The position numbers were made by a program, and so were the translations under genes. Shown here one piece after another: positions 13,649 through 23,111 of a stretch of DNA of 64,000 nucleotides (position 1 is its first letter; the number at the start of each line of letters is the position of its first letter). The stretch comes from Chenopodium formosanum (lineage: Eukaryota > Streptophyta > Magnoliopsida > Caryophyllales > Amaranthaceae). The notes beneath the pieces were generated by a model. The model ran no database searches. It had not been told where the DNA came from and worked only from the letters and a program-made list of their open reading frames with translations. Where the stretch lies: contig CM044869.1 in the NCBI GenBank assembly GCA_024500155.1, positions 54,577,898 to 54,641,897 on the forward strand, read 5' to 3'.

Positions 13649-14563
13649 ATCAGAGTTTGCACAATTGGAGGTCGATTACAACAACCGTGGTAGACATTGC
13701 CCTTCGGTCCGTTCAAGTGGTGAGCGAAGTGCTTCCTCGCGAAAGAAGTCGGGGCGGGCAAGGCTTCTGCAAGGGCCCTCCTCTTCCTGTGGAAGGAGGA
13801 GAGAGAAATTCAATGTGAAATTAAAGTCTTCAATTGATAAATTAGGGGTTTTGTGAGACAATTTAAGGAAATTGAGATGGAGAGGCCATTGATTACCATG
13901 ATTGAGCTAGGAGAGAGAAAGATGAAATTAGGAATTTTAGAGGAAATTGATGAACAAGAAAGGAGGAGGTAACCGGGTAAGGGGAAAGAGATGTAGGTTG
14001 CCAGACCGGCGGTAGGGGTTCAAGACAACGGCTCAAATGGGGGAGGGGGCCGCTGTGAAAGGGAGGGGGGAAGGGAGAGAAGGGGTGGTTGGCTGGCTGG
14101 TGGTGGGGGTGATGGTTTATTTATTTATTATTTTTAATTTATAAATTAATTTAATTATTAAGTAGTAAAATGAGAATTAGAGGTTAATTAGAAGGAATTT
14201 GAGGTTAATTAAGTGAAATTAGTGGGAGTAGGTTGTTTTAAAAAAAAAAAAAATTAAACTTCGGGTTTTGTTTTACAACTAAGCTTTTAAAAGGTTTTTT
14301 TTTCCGCAAAATGGTGCATTTAAAAGATTTTTTTTTGACAAATTTGCCATTTATTTTTACTGATTTTTTATTATATTTATTCTATAAAATTATTTAATTT
14401 TACTAATTTGGTCATAAAAAAGAAATGCATGACAAAATGTGCAAATCAGTATAATTAAGAGTTATGTACTTATGTATTACGTTTCCCGATTTTTATAGAA
14501 ATGAAATTGTTTTAACAGGATATTACCGAGTAAAATTTTGAGGTGGAGGGAATAGGGCCTAAC

Positions 14564-14721
14564 TTAGGGCTTGTTCTCTTCAGCTTATTTTCAGTTCAGT
14601 TCAGTTAAGCTCCAATAAGTTCAGTTCATTTCTTATCTTAATTTTTTTCTCTCATAAAATATTCAGTTCAGTTCAGCTCCAATAAGTTCAGTTCAGTTCA
14701 TTCAATCAGAACAGGCCCTTA
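14564..14721. mobile_element. MITE, PIF/Harbinger-like, TTA duplication
   Basis: The element proper is 14567-14718, with termini GGGCTTGTTCT and the inverse of AGAACAGGCCC. Both flanks are TTA. The body is built of repeated CAGTTCAGTTCAG and CAATAAGTTCAG words. It is non-coding. Related copies lie at 14722 and 22100. Confidence 0.7.
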
Positions 14722-14835
14722 GGGTCTATTTTTTTCAGCTTAATTTCAGTTTAGTTCCTAATTTTCTTCTCTAATAAATAATTCATTTCAGCTCTATTCA
14801 GTTTAGTTCACTTCAGTAAATCAATTAGGGCCTTA
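14719..14835. mobile_element. Second MITE abutting the first, shared TTA
   Basis: The element proper is 14722-14832. It starts GGGTCTATTTTTTTCAGC and ends in GGGCC followed by TTA, with the same TTCAGTT-rich body as its neighbour. The TTA at 14719-14721 serves both elements, as expected when one inserts into the target duplication of the other. The right terminus is eroded. Confidence 0.55.
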
Positions 14836-15716
14836 AGCAGGGGCGAAGTAAGGATTTTCAAGTCCCGGGGGCCGGACTTATTAGACAACAGATTGATGAA
14901 AAATATTAAAGTGTACTAATATTTTATTGTCACCAAAAAAACATTAGTTAAATCGTACTCAATGATTTTTCATAGTAGCAAAATCATCAATCAAAGATTA
15001 AACACTAAAATCTACGACAATCTCTTTTTCTATGTACACAACCAAAACATCTCTAAGAAAATGATCCTCCATTTTACTCCTTAGTTGAGTTTTGACGATA
15101 TTCATGCATAAAAGACCCTCTTCTTGTTGATTATTAACTTTTTGTAAAAAAAAAAATTGCCTTTGAAGTGGACCCCACTTCGTGTTGATTATTAACTTTT
15201 TTGGAAAAAAAAAATCTAGTATTTTTGATTTCATGATTTAACCTATATCAATACAAAAACTACAATTCTCAAATTAAGTAGAATATAATCCTAAAATTTG
15301 GTCCTAAAGGTCCATTCAATAAATTTAAAATTACCCAAAATTATTAAAATAAATAAACATATTAAGCAAGTAAACAATTAATCACTTTCTTTTAAAAAAA
15401 AAAAAAAAGTAAACAATCATGTAAATAGGCAAATAAATTTATTAATTGAATGGTATTACATAAGAAGTTTTAATTAAATAAATATGTGGGAGATGAAATT
15501 CGAACCCAGCCCCCATGGGAAAATAAATCATTACCCAACCAACATGGCAAGGTATATTTATTATTATACAAGTGTCTTGAATACTATATATACTAATTTT
15601 AAGGGGTCCATAAGATATAATAATATATGGGCAGCAAAAAACCTGGGCCGGGGAGGTCGGGCCTCCACCAGCACCCCCCCCCCCCCCACCCTTCTCCCTT
15701 CGCCCTTGCCCTTAAG
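14830..15716. mobile_element. hAT-type element, internally deleted (zf-MYM1/TTF-like transposase remnant)
   Basis: The element proper is about 14838-15708. Its termini are CAGGGGCGAAG and the inverse of CTTCGCCCTTG. The 8-bp flanks are GCCTTAAG and CCCTTAAG, matching at 7 of 8 positions, consistent with a hAT target duplication. Inside, on the minus strand, lies a short transposase remnant (separate entry). A 14-C run occurs at 15674-15687. Confidence 0.7.
14998..15234 (-). pseudogene. hAT transposase remnant: N-terminal and C-terminal ends joined
   Basis: A 78-codon frame begins with a basic KSKILDFFFPKK motif, like the start of plant TTF/zf-MYM1-type hAT transposases. It finishes with IVKTQLRSKM, then FLRDVLVVYIEKEI, which resembles the extreme C-terminus of the same proteins, after the dimerisation domain. 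The zinc finger, catalytic core and most of the dimerisation region are absent, so this cannot be an active transposase. It fits a large internal deletion that kept both ends. The family call is from remembered motif patterns and needs a profile search. Confidence 0.6.
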
Positions 15717-16769
15717 GTTGTTTGATCGAAATGGCTTAAACTTTGTTCTAATACTAGTAATTAAAACTTGAGCATCTATGTTTTTTTCATGCTCTAAGTT
15801 ATTGAATGGAACGAATGAGTTTAAGGGATATGGTAATATAATTAATTTGCATTGGTAGAAGATGATAAATATTGAGTTGAAAGAGTATGAAATCAGAGGA
15901 TAAAGAATTAAGAAATTGCCTATGTTTAAAAGAAAAGTTAGAACAATATGAAAAACAAAGATGATACACTTATGTGACATTCTAAATTTCTTTCGTATTC
16001 CCCTTTTCTTATACGTAGTATAAGTTGTTGAATTACATCCTAAATTATGAAATGACTAAAGAAAATGAAAACTTGAAAATCCGTAGAATTTTTTTATTTT
16101 ATTTTTTAAAATGTAATAATTCTAATGGCTACCCTAATGTTCCGGCAGTGATGTATCTCTCATTTCCACACATATTGGTTCTCAACAAGTAATGCACAAC
16201 CCTATATTTCATTTTTTTTTTATATATATATATAAAAAAAACCAATCAATTTCTATAAGCTTTCTTACTTTTTCTAATGAGAAACAAACTTTTTGCATGA
16301 AGATTAAATAACGAAAAGCTTGGTAACTATATTGCAAAAAGAGAATTTGGAGAGGTAAGTTAATAATAAAGTTGTTATACATGCAATGTGAAATGGTTAG
16401 TTTTTTTTTTTCATGTTTATTTTATCACATATATATCTGGTGGATTGCATTATTCTAAATTTTCTTTTAATCTTATTAATTCTCGATACCCTTTGATTAC
16501 AATTAGATATTCATCAAGCATTCAAGCTAAGCTTGTAACATTATTTACACCCAAAAGATCGAGTGTACATTTGTAGTTATTATGTGACAAATCCTCTTGT
16601 TTATTTCACTTAATTTGGAAAAATTGATCCAACTTTAACCAATTAAAAATTTGTTGATTTCTCGCTATAAGTTATAAGATCCTATGATTTTTTTTTTCCC
16701 ACTTATAGCTAGCTTTAATTTGAATTGCATAATTTTAACTTGCATTGATCCTTAGTTTTGTAAAGAAGT
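15717..16769. other. Intergenic DNA and probable PLD promoter/5' leader
   Basis: AT-rich, with a T-run/(TA)n/A-run palindrome at about 16209-16240. No gene seen. The part next to 16770 must contain the 5' leader and core promoter of the PLD gene, but I cannot place a TATA box with confidence. Confidence 0.5.
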
Positions 16770-19700
16770 ATGGATGATTCGTTGTCGATGGAAGGATCTC
16801 AACATGGGCAAGGCACGGAATTTGTGCCTTTTCAAACAACTCAAGAATCATTGGAAAACCTATTGCTACATGGACATCTAGACATTTGGGTGAAGGAGGC
16901 TAAAAAACTTCCTAACATGGATCAAATACATAAAACCATGTCTGGTTTATTTGGGAGACGATTATCAATGCTAAAATCCCATGGAACAAGTGATCCATAC
17001 GTCACGGTATCCATAGGTGGTGCAATAATAGCACGAACTTTTGTTATACCAGATAACGAAAACCCAATGTGGATGCAACATTTCTTTGTCCCTGTGGCAC
17101 ATACCGCCCCAGAACTACATTTTGTAGTTAAAGACGACGATGTTGTAGGGTCTGAGATCATAGGAGCCGTCGGTATTCCTACTAAGCAATTGCTTTTAGG
17201 GGAGAAAATACAAGGGACTTTCCCTATAATGAAAGGGAAAGGTAAACCTTGGGAAAGTGGAGCTAAGTTAAGTGTTTCAATTCAATACACCCCTGTACAA
17301 AAAATGAACTTGTATCAATTAGGTGTTGGTAACGGACCCGAATATAACGGTGTTCCTAACACATATTTTCCTCTTAGAAAAGGAAATAAGGTTACTCTTT
17401 ACCAAGATGCTCATTATGAAGATGGTATGCTTCCTGATATAAAGCTTGATTATGACAAAGATTTTGTTCATGGGAAATGTTGGCATGATGTATTCAATGC
17501 TATTTCGAATGCTCGACATTTGGTCTATCTCACGGGGTGGTCAGTTGTTCACAATGTTAGACTTGTTCGCGATGATCCTAACTTATCTAGTGTTACATTG
17601 GGAGATCTTTTGAAAGGAAAAGCACAAGAGGGTGTACGAGTTTTGGTCCTTGTTTGGGATGATCCTACTTCTAGGAAATTTTTTCATCGTACTACTGTAA
17701 GTTGATTCTTTCAATTCATACTCCGTGTTATCCAATCATTTCACTTTAACACTTTGTTCATGATATATTTACCTTAATTTATTACACTTATGATTTTACT
17801 TATACGACTAATTTGTTCTATAAATATACTAATACGTAGTAGTATGTAACAAAATTATCGATTTTCATGATTATGTTATTGATGATATGATTCTTTATTA
17901 TATTATCGATGTTTGTAGGAAGGAATGTTAGCAACTGATGATGAAGTGACTTACAAATTTTTCAAGGGCTCATCAGTTCACGTAGTACTATGCCCACGAT
18001 CTGGTGGGAAAGGGCATAGTTTGATTGGAAAACAGGTACTTTTTAAAATTACTAACATTGAATTCCATTTATTTTGTACAAATTAAAGATGTTTAATCAA
18101 GTCAATTTTAATTACTATGTTTTATGTATATATGTTTATGATGGTTAGGAAGCTGGAGCAATTTACACTCATCACCAAAAAACAGTTATCGTCGATGCTG
18201 ATGCAGGTGAACATAAGCGAAAACTCATTGCTTTTGTGGGAGGACTCGACCTATGTAAGGGGCGTTATGATACCCCGGAGCACTCTTTGTTTAGAACGTT
18301 ACAAACTGTACACGACGATGATTATCATAACCCCAATATTGCTGTAATTATTCGATCTATACCTCTTGTACATTGTTTAGTTCATTCTAGTATATACTTA
18401 GTTGTTGGCTGATTCACTTGGCTTGTTTACTTTGACGAGTTGGTAATAATTTAACAATCCGTGTAGGGTTCGATTAATGGATGTCCTAGAGAGCCGTGGC
18501 ATGATTTGCACTGTCAAATTGACGGTCCAACAGTATACGACATTTTAACCAACTTTCAAGAGCGTTGGTTAAAGGCTTCACCTCGAGGGATCAAAAAGCT
18601 TAAAAGAGCTTATGATGATCATCTAATTCACATAGATAAGGTTCCTAATATTATTGGACAATTAGATGCTAATCACACCTGCAACAACAATGATGATGAT
18701 GATGATGATGATGATATGGAGTCTTGGCATGTTCAAGTACATTAATTACTTCACTTACAAATTGCTTAAAGTTTCTTAATAATGTATGATATATAGTTTT
18801 TTAATTGTACTTATGATGATTATCTAGGTCTTTCGATCGATAGACTCCAATTCTGTAAAAGGGTTTCCTAAGGATCCTAAAGACGGACCACAAATGGTTA
18901 GATTCTTTTCTCTGACCTATTGTTCATATATATACTCCCTTCGTTCGTAACATGTGACACAAAAACTTTTCTGAGGTTAAAGTTTAGAATATTGTCACTA
19001 ATCACTATTTTGTGTTTTATGTTGGCGCAGAATCTTTATTGTGGGAAAAATGTACTGATAGACATGAGCATACATACAGCATACGTACATGCAATTCGAT
19101 CTGCCCAACATTTCATTTACATTGAGAATCAATATTTCTTGGGCTCCTCATTTAATTGGGATTCCCACAAGGGCTTAGGTATGATGAAATATACTTTTGT
19201 ACGGAGTATTCATGAAATTCTTTCCGTCTCAAATTAAATTTTTGCGTCTAAATTTAACATGTTAAACAATGCCAATGATAAAATATCTTTAAAAAAATAA
19301 TTCATATTATTAATGTTGAAAATAATTACATACAGAGAGAGGGAGGTAAACTTTAAAAATTAAACGAAGAAATTATCAATTACGATAAATATTTTTTGTT
19401 GATAGAGTAAATAAACTAATCTTGCGCTTTAATTGTTAGTTTAATCGATCTTTTGATTGAGTTCATTCTCTTATATAATGTTAATTAGAGCCAACATGGC
19501 ATTAAGTATGGTGAGTTTCGTGATGCATCCACATGTTACTATAATCGTATTATTCTTAATTAGGTGTCTTGTCATTTGTATTTGTGTTCTTATTACTATT
19601 TGCAATTCTATGCAGGTGCAAATAATTTGATACCTATTGAGATTGCACTTAAAATTGCTGAAAAGATAAAAGCAGATGAAAGATTTGTTGCATATATTGT

Positions 19701-20965
19701 TCTTCCTATGTGGCCAGAAGGTGATCCAAAAAGTCTTGCCATGCAAAGGATTCTTTATTGGCAAGTAAGTAAAGATTCACAAATTTAATTGATATGCATT
19801 CTTAATTAAATTATGGCACATTAAGGATTTTGAAATTTGATATTCTACTCACAGACTCATAGGGGATCTTCTCTAACTAAGAATTGAATCATCACGAAAA
19901 TTTGGGAACTCTAGGCTTTCTCATTTTTGAAATCATACTACGTATCCAATATTGCACCTTGTTATCGTGCTACATTCATAATTGTTATCTACATGTCTTT
20001 GTAGCTTTGATTTGCCACATCATGGTTCGCCAAACTACATCATTTAAGCTACAACCTCCGCAATGCATGCCAAGCTACTTCCTTTTGTAATTTTAGTATG
20101 TCTCACATTGCATGGTCATATGCTATTTAACTAATACACAAAAAATAATAAACAAATCACTTTAATTTATTTGCCTTGGGCAGAGTGAAACTACATAGTT
20201 TTGTAGACCTATGTATAGTTTCACCAAAGTTTCAAACTTTGTAGCTCCATAATGGCTAGCTTATAGCTCCAAGTATTTAGAAATTACAAACAAGTCCTTA
20301 TGTACAACTAACCATTGTGGATGCTTTAATAACGCTATGATTGGAATATGAGGTGGCTTTTCAATAATGTTTTCAATAACGAAATCTTTCAAGCTACATA
20401 AATAACTATTTAACATTTAACAATAAGAATGTTCAATTACATTTTTTTTATAAAAATATTATCTCTAAAGGTGTTTTTGATTGACATGTTACTTTCATCA
20501 ATGAACCTAATTGATCAAGTAATAAATTGAGAGTATCAACAGATAATTTTGATCGACATGCTATCTTGATGAACCGAAAATGTTTTTAATCTTTGTCTCT
20601 TATACATGGTTGAATACAAGTGAAATAATTTTTTGAGAATAATGCATATATGTTGTTGTAATAGTTGACATCTTAAACTCTATTCTTCATTCATCTCACA
20701 CGGTTATTTGTTTATATGAATTGTAGTACAAGACAATGCAAATGATGTATCAAATAATTTATAAGGCGTTGGTAGAGAAAGGTTTAGAGAACAATTACGA
20801 GCCTCAAGACTTCTTGAATTTTTTCTGCCTCGGCAATCGAGAGATTTCAGATGATAATAGTGTACCAAGCGGAAGTGTAAATACTCCACAGGTTGATTTT
20901 TCATAACAACACATAATACACTCTCTTAAATTCTTTCTTTGAGTTTTCATCATTATTATTAATGA

Positions 20966-20996
<31 letters not shown>

Positions 20997-21717
20997 GTTT
21001 TTTACATATATAGGCATTTTTGAAGAAGAATCGACGATTTATGATATATGTTCATTCAAAAGGCATGATAGTGGATGATGAGTATGTGATAATGGGCTCT
21101 GCAAACATCAACCAACGATCAATGGAAGGTACTCGAGACACTGAAATTGCAATGGGTGCTTATCAACCTCACTATACTTGGGCCTCAAGGAATTCCCGGC
21201 CGCATGGACAGGTAAAAAGTTCATGTGTATGTGAATGCTACTATTTTTTTTACGCATTATCTGGTAATCTTGTTGATGAATAATACTACCTTGGTTACAT
21301 TTTGCAACGATTAGACATTTTTCCTCTCTACTTTATGTCAAATCGTTGCAAATAATATGAAACGGAGGTAGTACTTGGTTTGAGCAAATGGAACATGTTT
21401 AATGTTAGAATTTGTACTTGCAGATTTATGGATATCGAATGTCACTTTGGGCAGAGCATCTAGGAACGATTGAGGGTTGTTTTATGCGTCCAGAGAGCCT
21501 TGAGTGTGTTAGACGAGTAAGAATATTAGGAGAACAAAATTGGATTCAATTTTCTATTGATGAAGTCACAGAGATGAAAGGACATCTTCTCAAGTACCCT
21601 TTGAAAGTTGATAGATGGGGCAGGGTTAGCCCTCTTCCTGGGTCTGAAAAATTCCCAGATTTAGGTGGCAAGGTTATGGGCACATTTTCAGGCATTCAAG
21701 AAAATCTTACCATTTAA
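16770..21717 (+). CDS. PLD: Phospholipase D, beta/gamma class
   Basis: Ten exons: 16770-17696, 17919-18035, 18149-18343, 18467-18736, 18828-18896, 19031-19178, 19616-19764, 20727-20891, 21014-21211 and 21424-21717. All introns are GT-AG and the frame is continuous over 843 residues. An N-terminal C2 domain (about residues 33-175, with TSDPYVTV and VVKDDDVVGSEIIG) gives Ca2+-dependent membrane binding. Two HxKxxxxD catalytic motifs are intact: H357/K359/D364 and H694/K696/D701. Conserved blocks PREPWHDLHC, IYIENQYFLGSS and GSANINQRSMEGTRDTEIA are present, and the C-terminus is IQENLTI. The enzyme hydrolyses phospholipids to phosphatidic acid in plant stress and lipid signalling. Wording such as HHQKTVIVDADAG and SIDSNSVKGFPKDPKD points to the beta/gamma class; the short N-terminus favours gamma. 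It is unusual in having eight consecutive Asp (residues 489-496). Intron 9 holds a Stowaway MITE. Confidence 0.93.
18692..18715 (+). repeat. (GAT)8 coding microsatellite in PLD exon 4
   Basis: Eight GAT codons encode an Asp8 tract directly after Asn-Asn-Asn, in the variable loop between PLD core blocks. A length-variable acidic insert at this place is unlikely to be structural. Confidence 0.85.
20968..20996. repeat. Poly-T tract (29) in PLD intron 8
   Basis: An uninterrupted run of 29 T ends about 17 bases before the exon 9 acceptor AG, so it forms an extreme polypyrimidine tract. Length polymorphism here could affect splicing. Confidence 0.85.
21284..21373. mobile_element. Stowaway-like MITE in PLD intron 9
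   Basis: An 86-base element (21286-21371) starts CTACCTTGGTT and ends with the inverse-complementary AACGGAGGTAG. It is flanked by TA on both sides, the Tc1/mariner-Stowaway target. An inner inverted pair, TTGCAACG/CGTTGCAA, extends the hairpin. Confidence 0.8.
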
Positions 21718-22096
21718 TCAAAAGGGTTTACACATGAAAATTCTAGTAGTGTTAGTAACTTGCTGTAAGCAATTTTGATTATGATACCTTTATTCAATTT
21801 GTCATTGAGCTTTCTCATGAACTTTGGTCTTGTTTAATGTTGATAACACACCAAGTAGAGAGCGTAGATGAATTAATTACTTTAATCGCTGTTGCATTGC
21901 AAAAACCTCATAAAGCTTAATTTTTTATATTCACTGCTTGTGTGACTAACATGTGCCATAGAAGCCATGTTTAAGGAGTTTTTAGTTGTTGGTTACATTA
22001 ATGAGAGAAAATATGTAAATAAAATATTTTTAGGGGTTAAATGTCCGAACACATTAATGAAGACAACCAAATAGTTAAAAAAAAAAAAAAGACAAT
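21718..22096. other. PLD 3' region
   Basis: AT-rich sequence downstream of the PLD stop codon, probably including its 3' UTR. No gene or clear element seen. Confidence 0.5.
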
Positions 22097-22259
22097 TAAG
22101 GGTCTGTTCACATTTACTGAACTGAGTTGAACTGAACTGATTAGAGCTGAACTGAAGTGAGCTAAAATAATATTTTATGAAAGAAGGAAATTAGAAGCTG
22201 AACTAAACTAATTGAAGCTGATCTGAAGTGAACTGAAATTAAGCTTGAACAGACCCTAA
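22097..22259. mobile_element. MITE, PIF/Harbinger-like, TAA duplication
   Basis: The element proper is 22100-22256, with perfect 10-base terminal inverted repeats GGGTCTGTTC/GAACAGACCC and TAA on both sides. The body is repeated GAACTGAA/GAAGCTGA words that pair across the centre. It belongs to the same family as the elements at 14567 and 14722. Confidence 0.8.
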
Positions 22260-22749
22260 CATTAACGAATGCAAAAAAAAAAAAAAAAAAAAAAATGAAT
22301 TAATAATAATGAAGGAAAAATAAAAACTTGTACAAATTAATAAAGGTAAACATGTAAATGCACATTTTAAAGAGTATTATTGATAACATACTTTTCATAA
22401 AATACTTTATTTAAGATAGGGATTGAACTTTTTGATGTGAAATTCACATACTCTTAAAAGACAAATGACCTACAATTAGGTTGAAAATAGGCCAAATGTA
22501 AAGAAAAAGTTGTTTAATAGTGGGAATCAAAAACCGTTAATCGAATTGAATCTTCAATTTCTCTAATGTGAGGCTGTGGGCCCCACCACCCGGTAACCGG
22601 TAAGTCTCCTCCCACCGTCCATCCGCCAAATTTCACCACTCGGTGCCCCTTCCACTTCCCAAAACAAACAACTTCTAAAGGGTAAAACAGTAAATTCATC
22701 CTCCTACCAAAACCCTTATAATTCAAAGGTCCATTAAAATTCAACTAGT

Positions 22750-22865
22750 CACGTGCCAAAATACACGTGACACTCACACATTCCTCCCTCTCACAATCCA
22801 CGTCATCAAAAGTGGGACCCAATTCCCCTCCCCTTTGGCGCGCTTGCAATTTCGTCCTACGTGTC
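22750..22865 (+). promoter_or_regulatory. G-box/ABRE and E2F-like cluster upstream of the coiled-coil gene
   Basis: Two CACGTG G-boxes (22750-22755 and 22764-22769) form an inverted pair, TCACGTG...CACGTGA. They are followed by CCACGTCA (about 22799), an E2F consensus TTTGGCGC (22834-22841) and ACGTGTC (22859-22865). The cluster lies 250-360 bases upstream of the 23112 start codon. Known binders of such motifs are bZIP/bHLH and E2F factors; occupancy here is untested. Confidence 0.55.
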
Positions 22866-23111
22866 ACCCTCGTAAATAACCCAACACTCAAGGGTAAAAC
22901 AGTAAAAACAGTTGGAAGTAGAGAAACACTAAAACAACTTTCAGTTCATAACAGACAGAGGCAGCAAACAGCAACACACGACAAAAAAAATAAACAAACT
23001 AAAAAACTCAACTGAAGAACAACAAACATTAACAACAACTTCAACAAACAAAACCCAGAAAATACGGGAAAACCTATGTATTTATCCAACGATTAATCAA
23101 ACTACACTTCA

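Larger units (their letters stand above)
11665..14357. mobile_element. Mutator-like element (MULE), non-autonomous, interrupted by a CACTA insertion
   Basis: The element proper runs 11674-14348, flanked on both sides by the same nine bases, ATTTATTTT (11665-11673 and 14349-14357). Both ends begin GGCAAAT and continue as long, gapped inverted repeats: A-run, CTTTTAAATG, an ATTT-CGCG/TGCG segment, CTTTTAAAAG, and TGTAAAA-AAACCC. Weaker similarity extends for roughly 250-300 bases. Long terminal inverted repeats with a 9-bp duplication are diagnostic of Mutator-like elements. Subtracting the nested CACTA insertion leaves about 1.2 kb. No transposase is present, so it is non-autonomous. The inner arms are GC-richer than their surroundings (for example 13650-13830) and could be captured host sequence, which I cannot identify. 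Confidence 0.85.

Noticed and set aside
13579..13861. Three overlapping 60-79 codon ORFs at the CACTA/MULE junction
   Set aside because: They cross the transposon boundary and exist in several frames at once; no domain recognised.
16922..17519. Minus-strand ORFs over PLD exon 1
   Set aside because: Antisense shadows of a confidently identified coding exon.
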